Source: CAIYWZ01 sp964497925 (lineage in GTDB: Bacteria > Pseudomonadota > Alphaproteobacteria > CAIYWZ01). Taken from it: DNA of 64,000 nt. The position numbers and the translations under genes were made by a program. The notes under the pieces are model-generated. The model saw only the letters and a list, made by a program, of their open reading frames with translations. It did not search any database and was not told the origin of the DNA. Where the stretch lies: assembly GCA_964497925.1 (NCBI GenBank), contig CAZCFE010000005.1:1-64000 (forward strand), given 5' to 3'. The stretch's first letter is position 1. Each line of letters starts with the position of its first letter. This document shows positions 7,860 through 15,866 of the stretch, in pieces.

Positions 7860-9094
7860 GTGAGAAATTTGAGAAGCCCCTCTATAAGACGATCAATGTC
7901 TTCCTCAGTATGATAAGGGGAAGGCGTGATTCTAAATCTTTCAGTCCCTTTGGGGACAGTTGGGTAATTGATTGGCTGGACATAAATAGAAAATTGCTCA
8001 AACAGCTTGGTTGCAATATCTTTGCACTTAGCAGCATCTGCGATAATCAAAGGAATGATATGCGTATCGTTGTCCAAAAAATCAAGATTTTTATTCAAGA
8101 ATTTTTCTTTTGTCATTTTAACAATAGCCTGATGCTGCTGCCTGAGGAGTGTGTTTTCTTTAAGAATTCTGATACTTTTAATAGCCCCCGCGGCAATTGA
8201 AGGGGGAAGAGCAGTTGTAAAAATAAAACCAGGAGCATGTGATCTGACAAAATCAATAGTCGCTGATTTCCCAGCAATATAGCCTCCAATAATGCCGACC
8301 GCCTTTCCCAAGGTTCCTTGAATAATGTCAAATTGACCATCTAATTCCATTTCATGAATTTTCCCTGCGCCTTTTTTTCCATACATACCAATTGCATGAA
8401 CTTCATCAATATATGTAAATGCATTATATTTTTTGGATAAATTCACAATTTCACGCAATGGAGCAACATCACCCTCCATGGAGTAAACAGATTCAGCAGC
8501 AATAATCTTGGAATAATGATCAGGGATCGATCTTAATAAATCCTCAAGATGCCTCATATCATTATGCTTAAAAATCAATTTTTGTGCTTTTGAATGCACA
8601 ATCCCTTGAATCATAGATGCATGGTTCAATTCATCTGACAAAACAACGCAATTTGGAAGCTTAGACGCCAAGGTTGAAAGTGTTGTCTCATTTGCAACAT
8701 ACCCAGAAGTAAACAACAATGCACTTTGTGTTTGATGCCAATTTGCCAATTCCTGCTCAAGCAATGTATGATAAGGCGTTGTTCCTGATATATTTCGCGT
8801 CCCCCCTGCCCCTGCTCCATTATTAATGATCGTATCAGACATAACTTTAAGAACATCCTGGTTGTGCCCCATTCCTAAATAATCGTTACTACACCAAAGC
8901 GTAACTTCTTTTTGAATATCTCCAATACGCATGATTGCTTTTGGAAACTTTCCTGACATTCTATTAATATCCGCAAAAACCCGGTACCTTCCTTCTTCTT
9001 TGATAGATTTTATAGAATCCTGGAAGAAATCTTGATAGTTAATTGGTTCTTCTGATGACAAGCAAGGATAAGCTGGCATATTTAAATCTTTCAT
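7856..9094 (-). CDS. hemA: 5-aminolevulinate synthase (C4 pathway)
   Basis: A 412-residue PLP enzyme that condenses succinyl-CoA and glycine to 5-aminolevulinate, the first step of heme synthesis in alphaproteobacteria. Visible family blocks are WCSNDYLGMGHNQDV, GAGAGGTRNISGTTPYHTLLE, SDELNHASMIQGI, AAESVYSMEGDVAPL, YIDEVHAIGMYG and QGTLGKAVGIIGGYI, where the Lys in T-L-G-K binds PLP. The C-terminus ends with the FRITPSPYHTEEDIDRL pattern of ALAS, including TERFRITPSP. Length fits alphaproteobacterial HemA. The start is the ATG at 9094, with an alternative ATG at 9079. With hemH and hemJ elsewhere in the window, it supports an own heme pathway. Confidence 0.96.
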   Translation of the reverse strand: MKDLNMPAYPCLSSEEPINYQDFFQDSIKSIKEEGRYRVFADINRMSGKFPKAIMRIGDIQKEVTLWCSNDYLGMGHNQDVLKVMSDTIINNGAGAGGTRNISGTTPYHTLLEQELANWHQTQSALLFTSGYVANETTLSTLASKLPNCVVLSDELNHASMIQGIVHSKAQKLIFKHNDMRHLEDLLRSIPDHYSKIIAAESVYSMEGDVAPLREIVNLSKKYNAFTYIDEVHAIGMYGKKGAGKIHEMELDGQFDIIQGTLGKAVGIIGGYIAGKSATIDFVRSHAPGFIFTTALPPSIAAGAIKSIRILKENTLLRQQHQAIVKMTKEKFLNKNLDFLDNDTHIIPLIIADAAKCKDIATKLFEQFSIYVQPINYPTVPKGTERFRITPSPYHTEEDIDRLIEGLLKFLT

Positions 9095-9152
9095 GAATAA
9101 TATTAATTAATTATATCTTTATATAGTTCAGATGTCACGTTTTCTTAAAGGC

Positions 9153-10139
9153 TCATTCTGCATGAACAATGATTTTTGTTTCTTGCGATTGCTTTCCAAT
9201 AAAACTGCTCCATCCCATTTTAGATCCAACTTTAAGTCCGCAGGTTAAAGGCTTAGCGGGGCGACACAAAAGATGAATATCAAATGTGTAAAAATTGCCA
9301 CAATAAATCTTTACAAATGTTTTAACGTAAGAATATCCAATGCTATCTTTGAAAAAATACCTCGCCATGGCCTCATCAAACGGACCAAATTCCAATGTTA
9401 AATGAGAAGAGGTGATCCAGGCTTTCTGGCCTATTATTGTATTAATTCCCAAGGATGAATTTTTTCCTTGTCCACCAATTGTGGTCCTGTCCTCTTCGTC
9501 AATTTTTTCAAAATGACCTTGAAATGGTCGCACTCTTACTTTTATTTTAAAAAAATCAGATAATATTTGCTCAAGTCCAATAAGCGATCTGGGTTTCTGC
9601 CATAAAATTCCAGCGTATTTCAGAAAAATACGATTACTCATTTCATGCTCAAGAGTATAGGAAAAATTAATTCCTGAAATTGATAGAACCGTTTTTCCAA
9701 ACATGCTTTTATCAGGAGGACAAAGATCAAATCCTGGCGTATACTTTTTATAAATTTTATAATAAAGCTCTGAAAGTCTGTGGTTAAAGATATCTAAAAA
9801 ATCATTCAGCCCCATATCTTTTTGCTTTAATCTATCAATAACAAGCTCGGTATAAGGCGTGGGCAGTGGGCCTTGAATGCCTGCCAAACTTAAAAGATTA
9901 ATCGTAATTTCAATTCGATCGACATTTGTAATTTCAATCTTTTGAATATCAGACGAAGATGGTGACAATGTAATATTAGATTTAATTCTGATGGGCCCAA
10001 GCGTTTCTTGCTCAAGATCAGATGGGGACAATAAGATTTGCTCAAGCAATCTTATCCCTTGAAAGAAGCTAAAATCATAAGGCTTTTGAAGCAATTCATC
10101 TTTTATACAAGATGCTGATATCCGCAAAGAGGTTGCCAT
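9153..10139 (-). CDS. tssG: Type VI secretion baseplate protein TssG (ImpH/VasB family)
   Basis: A 328-residue protein with the TssG layout. The N-terminus contains the family opening PYDFSFFQGIRLLE followed by an I-R-I-K-S-N-x-x-L strand. ITINLLSLAGIQGPLPTPYTELVIDR gives the G-x-x-G-P-L-P-x-x-Y/T signature. A middle segment FLDIFNHRLSELYYK matches the conserved FLDIFNHRL. The C-terminal part has TTIGGQGKNSSLGINTIIGQKAW, close to the usual L-G-x-x-x-x-L-G motif. TssG forms the baseplate wedge with TssF and TssK. It overlaps tssF by 37 bases and is the last gene of this two-gene unit; hemA starts 58 bases downstream on the same strand. Confidence 0.93.
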   Translation of the reverse strand: MATSLRISASCIKDELLQKPYDFSFFQGIRLLEQILLSPSDLEQETLGPIRIKSNITLSPSSSDIQKIEITNVDRIEITINLLSLAGIQGPLPTPYTELVIDRLKQKDMGLNDFLDIFNHRLSELYYKIYKKYTPGFDLCPPDKSMFGKTVLSISGINFSYTLEHEMSNRIFLKYAGILWQKPRSLIGLEQILSDFFKIKVRVRPFQGHFEKIDEEDRTTIGGQGKNSSLGINTIIGQKAWITSSHLTLEFGPFDEAMARYFFKDSIGYSYVKTFVKIYCGNFYTFDIHLLCRPAKPLTCGLKVGSKMGWSSFIGKQSQETKIIVHAE

Positions 10140-11902
10140 TTCTTTAAAATATAATCCCGTTTATTTGTTTTAAGCGACAATTCGCAAAATGAGTTAAATG
10201 ATACATAAAGCCCTAAAAAATGCTGCAAAACATCGCAAAAAAGATGCATACTTGATCCAATGAATTGTTGCTCATTTAGAGTAATTTCAATTCCCAGCCC
10301 TTGCACAAATCCCCGCCAAGCTTCATTGCAAATTCTGCGAACTTTTGGAGTTGATGTGATATTCAAGATACTGTCCACATCTTCAAAAGCAGAGTTATTT
10401 CCATCTGGAATATAAAGTTCAAGCAGATTTTTAAATCTTTGTGTCTGGATCAAAGATAAATGATTTAAATTCAGCTGCGAAATCAACTTCCATTGAGCCT
10501 CTCCTGTTTCCGCTGGGATAAATTGGGCGGTGGGAGCATGAAGGCAAATGATTTTCCCAGTTGGAAGTGGCTCATCAGGAGTAAGCCTTCCGCCTGCTGG
10601 TATTTGTTCTGCAGCAAATCTGTTTGTACATAATGTATCAGCCCAAGCAATATCTGTGGCAGGGTTTTCAGGTTTAAAATTAAAATCCACAAAATTAATC
10701 CATAAGTCTCTTCCAGGAATATCAGCTCTTTGACTTTTTCGGCCTAAGGCAAACCAATAAATTTGATTGGCATTTTTGGTCGTTTCAAAATCAAAAGAAA
10801 AATAAGAAGGGATGATTGTTTTGTCTTTCTTGTCCCCCAACACAACAGAAACACTTTGAATAGAGTGAATTTCAGTTGTTTTTTCACGTTTAGTATCTGG
10901 AATAAGTCTATAATTTGTTTCTTTATGTGTAATTTTTAATGGTTCTGTCATTTTTTTGAACAGATTTATAATGGGTGTGCAATTTGTTAAAAAATTATGC
11001 GCAGATATAGAGCTGGAATAATCAGAAATTTTTTGAGTAAGAGGAATATAAAGGATAAGATCATTTTTAATCCCAGAAAGTTTTAAATTTTCAATATCAA
11101 AAAATAGGAACTTTTGAGGGAAGCTGAAAAATTCTTGCAGTAACCTGTATGAATAATGACTGTTAGGCGTGGAAGGGATCATGAACTCATCCCTTGAAAA
11201 ACCAACGCTTTTTAAAGAATCTGATGGTAATATGTGTATATTATTTTTAGCATGATCTTCTAAAATAATTCGACCTTTTGCAAAAAATAAACTATCATAA
11301 ATGATTGATGTCAGAGTTGAATCTGAATGAATATAAAATCGAAGAGTGTTCAACTTTCCTTCAAGCTCTTGAAAATTTGTGTTTGTGGATTTTAAATGCA
11401 ACCTTAAAACATGGCTTGATTCAATCACACTTGCCGCAACATCAATACCGTCTTTAACAAAAACCTTAGCTTCTTCCACATGAACAGGCCATAGTTTCAT
11501 ATCATACCCTGTTTGAAATGTGCAATTTACTTCATCTTTTGATTGGATCCCCAAAGATGTCCCTTTAGGAATGCTGTATCCAGGAGTCGCTTTTGCTTTT
11601 TCCATTGTAAAATGAGCAATTGACATGGATGGAATGGGATTTAAAAATTGAGGATAAATTGCCGATAAAAGCGCATTTGAGATAATCGGAAACCTGTCAT
11701 CAATATTTCTTTGAAGCTTGGCCGTTAAAAAAGCAAATGACTCGATTAATCTTTCAACATGGGGATCCTTTGATTCATCTCCATCCCATTCAAGCCTTCT
11801 TGCAATTTTGGGGTATTCTTTTGCAAAGTCAGAACCAGCATCCCGCAGATACAAAAGTTCTTTTTGGTATTGCTCTAAAAATAATTCATCCGATTGCGAC
11901 AT
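10103..11902 (-). CDS. tssF: Type VI secretion baseplate protein TssF (ImpG/VasA family)
   Basis: A 599-residue protein, the usual TssF length. It opens with the family signature YQKELLYLRDAGSDFAKEYP, followed by DPHVERLIESFAFLTAKL and LLSAIYPQFLNPIPSMSI. The C-terminal region contains LNLNHLSLI and the FVQGLGIEITLNEQQF and HLFCDVLQHFLGLYVSFNSF blocks typical of TssF. TssF is part of the cytoplasmic baseplate wedge of the T6SS. Adjacent T6SS genes that usually accompany it (tssE upstream, clpV downstream) are absent here. The ATG at 11902 has a suboptimal Shine-Dalgarno (AAGG, 11917-11914) that lies inside a hairpin. Confidence 0.95.
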   Translation of the reverse strand: MSQSDELFLEQYQKELLYLRDAGSDFAKEYPKIARRLEWDGDESKDPHVERLIESFAFLTAKLQRNIDDRFPIISNALLSAIYPQFLNPIPSMSIAHFTMEKAKATPGYSIPKGTSLGIQSKDEVNCTFQTGYDMKLWPVHVEEAKVFVKDGIDVAASVIESSHVLRLHLKSTNTNFQELEGKLNTLRFYIHSDSTLTSIIYDSLFFAKGRIILEDHAKNNIHILPSDSLKSVGFSRDEFMIPSTPNSHYSYRLLQEFFSFPQKFLFFDIENLKLSGIKNDLILYIPLTQKISDYSSSISAHNFLTNCTPIINLFKKMTEPLKITHKETNYRLIPDTKREKTTEIHSIQSVSVVLGDKKDKTIIPSYFSFDFETTKNANQIYWFALGRKSQRADIPGRDLWINFVDFNFKPENPATDIAWADTLCTNRFAAEQIPAGGRLTPDEPLPTGKIICLHAPTAQFIPAETGEAQWKLISQLNLNHLSLIQTQRFKNLLELYIPDGNNSAFEDVDSILNITSTPKVRRICNEAWRGFVQGLGIEITLNEQQFIGSSMHLFCDVLQHFLGLYVSFNSFCELSLKTNKRDYILKKWQPLCGYQHLV

Positions 11903-11905
11903 TTT

Positions 11906-11992
11906 TCAACTAACCTTTTTATTTATTAAAAAGGATTTTTCATTCTTCGTCAAGGAGTCATTCATATTACCAGTCTTTCTTTGGTTGTTCAT
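11906..11992 (-). CDS. Possible 28-residue leader peptide upstream of tssF
   Basis: A short frame starting MNNQRKTGNMNDSL and ending LINKKVS, three bases before the tssF ATG. Its ATG (11992-11990) falls at the predicted transcription start of the strong promoter at 11999-12027, so it could be translated as a leaderless message. A second ATG, at its tenth codon, lacks a good ribosome binding site. It may equally be noncoding leader. Confidence 0.2.
   Translation of the reverse strand: MNNQRKTGNMNDSLTKNEKSFLINKKVS
11914..11934 (-). promoter_or_regulatory. Hairpin covering the tssF ribosome binding site
   Basis: An 8-bp stem with a 5-base loop; CCTTTTTA pairs with TAAAAAGG. On the minus-strand transcript the second arm contains the AAGG that would serve as the tssF ribosome binding site. 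It could slow tssF translation. No T-tract follows, so it is not a terminator. Confidence 0.35.
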
Positions 11993-11998
11993 GATAAG

Positions 11999-12027
11999 AA
12001 TATACCACACAGAAAATAGATTGTCAA
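11999..12027 (-). promoter_or_regulatory. Near-consensus sigma70 promoter of tssFG
   Basis: On the minus strand, TTGACA (12027-12022), a 17-base spacer, and TATATT (12004-11999). This is one of the best promoter matches in the window. Transcription would begin near 11992, leaving about 90 bases of leader before tssF. Confidence 0.75.
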
Positions 12028-12163
12028 TAATTATTACTAATAAAGATAAAATTATTTGCCATTTTGAAACATCTGACTGTTTACCGTGCCAGTTAACCAT
12101 TCTTTAATTTCTAAGTTTTAGAATTCTGATCATAAGGGAAATTATTCTGATGAAAGGTTTGTA

Positions 12164-13993
12164 ATGAGAAGTTTTTTTGTTTCTATGTTATTGGTTTTGA
12201 TGTCCCATTTTTCATTTGCATCAGAAACCTCAGAGCAAGAACCTTCTGCATTAAATTGCGCGGCAGAAATTGCTGTTTCAAGCGAACCTGAATCCGTTTT
12301 TAAAAAATGCATTTCCAAGCATGTCATCCACACAAGAGATTGGTTATCTCAAGCAACATCCAACAAAAGAAAAGAACTCCTTGGCTGGGCCGCTGCAGCT
12401 TTAGGGGGAGGATTTTTAACTGATATACCGCATCTTTTAAAATATGCAACATCTCAAAAAGATGAGGATGACCCTTCATCCCATTTAAATGATCGCGTTG
12501 ATTTAGGCACAGGTCTTTTAAATACTGCTTCCGTTTTGGCACCTTATGTAATTTTTGCTGGGGCTTCTTTTGCAACAACCGCTGTCTTAGTGTCCACTGG
12601 ACAGTGGATATTAGTAGGAGGAGTCAGTTACCTAATCTTAAATAAATTATTCGATGCTGCCAAATTTTCAGGAAACGAAGTCAGATGTAAAAAGATGTGT
12701 AAAGTTGACCGCAATAACGGTGCATTGATAGCAAATGTTGGAGCCGCACATTTTAAAAACTCAATCACAGAGCTTAAAAAAGATATCCGCAAAGAAAATA
12801 GATATATTAAGGCTTTCCAAGCTACAACCCCATCACGGAGCCCTTTTAAAAAAATTACTGATAAAATTGAAACACCTGAAGAATTATTAGATGTTGAAAC
12901 TCTGCTTACAAAATTTTCACAGGCCAACTCTCCCACATGGGAAGCGTATGTCAAGGCAAGTCAGCATTGTTTAACAAATTGCTCAACCAGCAGCAGAGAA
13001 GCCACAGATTTTATTTGTGAGTTCTTATCAAAAATTGACAATGACCTTGAAGCAGTTTTGTATTTTGCAAAACTGCTCAGCGCATCCCATACCAACTTTT
13101 TTTCTTTTGGCACAATCAAAAACACAAATTTGGCCAAATTTTTAAAAAACACAAGACCTCCCAGCAATAAAGGCCTTGGCGTACGTGCGACAAATTTTTT
13201 AACAGGAAAGTTAAAACTTAGAGAGTCTGATCCATTGAAGTATGGCTCCCCTGAACAAAATAGCTGCGTGACCTCAAAAAAGACACAAGGTCGTAATATG
13301 CATAAAAAAATAAAAACCCTTATTGATTTTCAAATTGGTCTTGAGAATGCAGCTAAACTTAAAGAACAAGAAATGATAACATCAGCTTACGATCCTAAGT
13401 CTTGCATGGTTTGCGTTGGTGAAAACTTAGATCAAACATGTTCCCCTTGTGGCCAAGATAAATCCTTAAGCGACCAACATGGCAAATGCCAAAGAAATGT
13501 CCGAGCCCTTATGGAAAAAGAAATGGAACACAAGCCAATAAACGTTTTCACCTCAACAGAGTCTCAAAAAGCATTTCTCTCTCTACAAGCTGCCATATTG
13601 GCTGAAAAATATGAAGAAAAATTAGATCATTATGAAAAATGTTTAAGAAAAGGCGATGCCATTTTAACACTTGCTTATTCAGACAGAAAATGCTCAGATT
13701 GTAAAAGCGCTGATCACACATCTCTCCTTGCGGCACAACATCAAAGATGCCAGGCTGTAATCGAGGTACTTCAAACTCAAAATAGCCTCACACTTGAAAA
13801 GAAATCTTCCTGGATGCCAAACATTAGCGGCGTTACAATCAAGAAAAATGACCTAGAAAAAGCAAAGCAAAATCTTAAAGACGCAATCAAAGCAACCACA
13901 TTTGAAGCAAGAAAAGAGCTTTACAGAAAGTGTAATAAACGCATACAAGATGCAATCCCTGTTCAAAATGATGATATAGTTGCAAAAAAATAA
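12164..13993 (+). CDS. Cys-rich exported protein with internal repeats, function unknown
   Basis: A 609-residue protein that I cannot assign to a family. It has a clear signal peptide (RSFFVSMLLVLMSHFSFA, cleavage before SETSE). Hydrophobic segments around residues 72-85, 114-145 and 147-160 could be transmembrane helices. The rest is mostly charged and helical with over 20 cysteines. A motif C-S-x-C-(12-15 residues)-C within a Q-H-x-K/R-C-Q context occurs twice, at about 426-450 and 510-537, and suggests a duplicated disulfide-bonded module. A weaker C-x3-C pair occurs near 175 and again near 269. It lies divergent to tssFG and could be co-regulated with the T6SS, but that is inference. The ATG at 12164 follows an AAAGG ribosome binding site. 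Confidence 0.8.
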   Translation: MRSFFVSMLLVLMSHFSFASETSEQEPSALNCAAEIAVSSEPESVFKKCISKHVIHTRDWLSQATSNKRKELLGWAAAALGGGFLTDIPHLLKYATSQKDEDDPSSHLNDRVDLGTGLLNTASVLAPYVIFAGASFATTAVLVSTGQWILVGGVSYLILNKLFDAAKFSGNEVRCKKMCKVDRNNGALIANVGAAHFKNSITELKKDIRKENRYIKAFQATTPSRSPFKKITDKIETPEELLDVETLLTKFSQANSPTWEAYVKASQHCLTNCSTSSREATDFICEFLSKIDNDLEAVLYFAKLLSASHTNFFSFGTIKNTNLAKFLKNTRPPSNKGLGVRATNFLTGKLKLRESDPLKYGSPEQNSCVTSKKTQGRNMHKKIKTLIDFQIGLENAAKLKEQEMITSAYDPKSCMVCVGENLDQTCSPCGQDKSLSDQHGKCQRNVRALMEKEMEHKPINVFTSTESQKAFLSLQAAILAEKYEEKLDHYEKCLRKGDAILTLAYSDRKCSDCKSADHTSLLAAQHQRCQAVIEVLQTQNSLTLEKKSSWMPNISGVTIKKNDLEKAKQNLKDAIKATTFEARKELYRKCNKRIQDAIPVQNDDIVAKK

Positions 13994-14000
13994 AAATTTC

Positions 14001-14031
14001 TTGACTCTCAAGTGACTTGATGCCCTACAAC
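14001..14031 (+). promoter_or_regulatory. MerR-type promoter/operator before the TipAS regulator
   Basis: TTGACT (14001-14006) and TACAAC (14026-14031) are 19 bases apart. That is the long spacer typical of MerR-activated promoters. Within the spacer is a perfect dyad, TCAAGT-G-ACTTGA (14008-14020). The layout predicts autoregulation by the MerR protein encoded at 14064. Confidence 0.6.
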
Positions 14032-14063
14032 ATGTTTTATGAAGGATCAAAAAGGGTTTTACA

Positions 14064-14822
14064 ATGAACTATACAGTAAAAGAGCTTGCAAAAATATCAA
14101 ATATACGTGTAAGCATGCTCCATTTTTATGATGAGATTGGGCTATTGAGGCCAAAATCTCGTGGTGAAAATGGTTACAGGTATTATGGCGAAGAACAGCT
14201 TTTAATGTTACAACAAATTCTTTTTTACCGTGAGTTGGGAATTTCTTTGAATGAAGTTGGAGAAATTCTAAAAAAGTCAGATTTTAACAAAATTGAATCT
14301 CTTGAAAACCACAAATCCATCCTTCTTGAGAAGATCAATCATGAAAAACGATTGATTCAAACAATAAACGAAACAATTGATTACTTAAAAGGAAAAACGA
14401 CAATGAACCATAAATCATTATACACAGGGTTTGATGCAAAAAAACAAGAAGAATATGAAAAATATTTGATTGATACAGGTTGCACAACAGCAGAAAAAAT
14501 TAAACAAAGTTGGGAAAATACAAAGGATTGGAACGTGAAGGATTGGCATACATTAAAAGAAGAAACAGATTCGTTAAATAAACGTCTTGCCTTAGCCATG
14601 CAAGACCAAACACCCGAATCTGATCTTGTGCAATCTTTGATTCAAGAGCATTATAAGATAATATCAAAATTTTGGGTGCCTGATCGGGCAGGGTATATTG
14701 GATTGGCAGATTTATATTTAGAGCACGATGATTTTGGCAAATTTTATGAAGCATATTCTCCAGGATTGGTTGAATTTGTAAGTAAGTCTATGAAAATTTA
14801 CGCTCAGAAATTGCCCATATAA
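14064..14822 (+). CDS. MerR family regulator with C-terminal TipAS domain
   Basis: A 252-residue transcription regulator. Residues 1-70 form the MerR winged helix: YTVKELAKISNIRVSMLHFYDEIGLL, then NGYRYYGEEQL, LGISLNEVGEIL. A dimerisation helix (about 75-110) with HKSILLEKINHEKR follows. The rest (about 120-250) matches the TipAS ligand-binding domain: AKKQEEYEKYL near the domain start, and FYEAYSPGLVEFVSKSMKIYA at the end, where TipA/Mta/SkgA relatives have a Y-x-x-x-x-G-L-x-x-F pattern. TipAS proteins sense thiopeptide-like or other compounds. A 19-base-spaced promoter with a dyad directly upstream suggests autoregulation. No obvious export target adjoins it; rpsB follows with its own promoter. 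Confidence 0.9.
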   Translation: MNYTVKELAKISNIRVSMLHFYDEIGLLRPKSRGENGYRYYGEEQLLMLQQILFYRELGISLNEVGEILKKSDFNKIESLENHKSILLEKINHEKRLIQTINETIDYLKGKTTMNHKSLYTGFDAKKQEEYEKYLIDTGCTTAEKIKQSWENTKDWNVKDWHTLKEETDSLNKRLALAMQDQTPESDLVQSLIQEHYKIISKFWVPDRAGYIGLADLYLEHDDFGKFYEAYSPGLVEFVSKSMKIYAQKLPI

Positions 14823-14859
14823 AATAAAATAATTTTGAGCGAATTTATCTACTTTAATC

Positions 14860-14887
14860 TTGATTTTTATCTAAAAAATGCTATAGT
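14860..14887 (+). promoter_or_regulatory. Promoter of the rpsB-tsf operon
   Basis: TTGATT (14860-14865), a 16-base spacer and TATAGT (14882-14887). A 9-bp inverted repeat (TTATCTACT 14845-14853 and AGTAGATAA 14885-14893) flanks it and overlaps the -10. Transcription would start near 14894 and give a leader of about 155 bases. Confidence 0.55.
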
Positions 14888-14944
14888 AGATAATAAGATC
14901 AAGTTTTGAAAAGGATAAGTTCGTTCAAAATTCTTTAAATATGC

Positions 14945-15015
14945 ACATAAAGACGGAAAAGTTATTTTGATTTTTCCATTTCGGTGCTCCTGAGTTATGG
15001 GGCCGCTCTTTATGT
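14945..15015 (+). ncRNA. Structured rpsB leader, candidate S2 autoregulatory RNA
   Basis: A long-range helix encloses 46 bases. ACATAAAGA (14945-14953) pairs with TCTTTATGT (15007-15015), and CGG (14954-14956) can extend it to CCG (15003-15005) past a one-base bulge. Inside, GCTCC (14986-14990) can pair with GGGGC (14999-15003, with one G-U), and an A4/T5 stem is possible nearby. It lies between the rpsB promoter and its ribosome binding site (GGAG, 15034-15037). Ribosomal protein leaders that bind S2 are established in Gammaproteobacteria; assignment here is inference. Confidence 0.5.
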
Positions 15016-15048
15016 ATGGTTAACCGAAAAAATGGAGTTATATATTAG

Positions 15049-15834
15049 ATGTCTATGCAAACAGTTTCCGTTCGTCAACTTTTAGAAGCAGGGGTCCACT
15101 TCGGACACCATCCACGTCGTTGGAATCCAAAAATGAAACCTTGGATCTTTGGCGTTAGAAGTAACGTACATATTTTAAACCTTCAAAAAACAGCCCCTTT
15201 GTTTAACAAGGCACTGGTTGCTATTCGCGATGTTGTTGCAGTTGGAGGTCGCGTTCTTTTTGTTGGAACGAAGCGTCAAGCTGCTGAGATTATCGCAAGC
15301 GCAGCTCAAAAATCTGGTCAATACTTTATCAACCATCGTTGGCTTGGTGGAATGCTTACCAACTGGAAAACAGTTTCTCAATCAATTCGTCGTTTGAAGA
15401 TGCTGGATGAACGTTTATCCAGAGATACACGCGGCTTGACTAAGAAAGAACTTTTGATGATGACACGCGATCGTGAAAAATTGCAAGCATCTTTGGGTGG
15501 TATTCGTGAAATGGGCGGCGTTCCTGACATCTTGTTCGTAATTGACACAGCACAAGAAGCTTTGGCAATTGCAGAGGCAAATAAAATCGGTATCCCGGTT
15601 GTTGCCATCATTGACAGCAATGGTTGCCCAGATGGTGTAACATACCCTGTTCCTGGAAATGATGATGCAAAGCGTGCAATTGAACTTTATTGTGATAGCG
15701 TTGTTGATGCGATTCTTGAAGGCGTGCAAATGCACTTAAAAACAGCTGGTGTTGATGTAAAAAGCATGGAACGCGTTTCTGCCAAGATGACAAAAGATCT
15801 TGAAAAAGAAATGACAGATATTGCGCAAGCTTAA
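15049..15834 (+). CDS. rpsB: 30S ribosomal protein S2
   Basis: A 261-residue S2 protein of the small ribosomal subunit. Family blocks: VRQLLEAGVHFGHHPRRWNPKM, FGVRSNVHILNLQKT, VGTKRQAAEIIASAA, YFINHRWLGGMLTNWKT, LGGIREMGGVPDILFVIDT and GIPVVAIIDSNGCPDGVTYPVPGNDDA. The chosen ATG is at 15049; a second ATG two codons later is possible. tsf follows after 32 bases, as in nearly all bacteria. It is preceded by a structured leader that may control the operon. Confidence 0.97.
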   Translation: MSMQTVSVRQLLEAGVHFGHHPRRWNPKMKPWIFGVRSNVHILNLQKTAPLFNKALVAIRDVVAVGGRVLFVGTKRQAAEIIASAAQKSGQYFINHRWLGGMLTNWKTVSQSIRRLKMLDERLSRDTRGLTKKELLMMTRDREKLQASLGGIREMGGVPDILFVIDTAQEALAIAEANKIGIPVVAIIDSNGCPDGVTYPVPGNDDAKRAIELYCDSVVDAILEGVQMHLKTAGVDVKSMERVSAKMTKDLEKEMTDIAQA

Positions 15835-15866
15835 GTAAAACAAATTATTTAATAAAAGGTGATAAA

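Noticed and set aside
11906..12100. A 64-codon frame with a hydrophobic segment just upstream of tssF, looking like a small membrane protein
   Set aside because: The hydrophobic stretch is the translation of the promoter itself (TTGACA-17-TATATT at 12027-11999), and the ATG at 12100 lies upstream of the transcription start. Only the part after 11992 could be translated.
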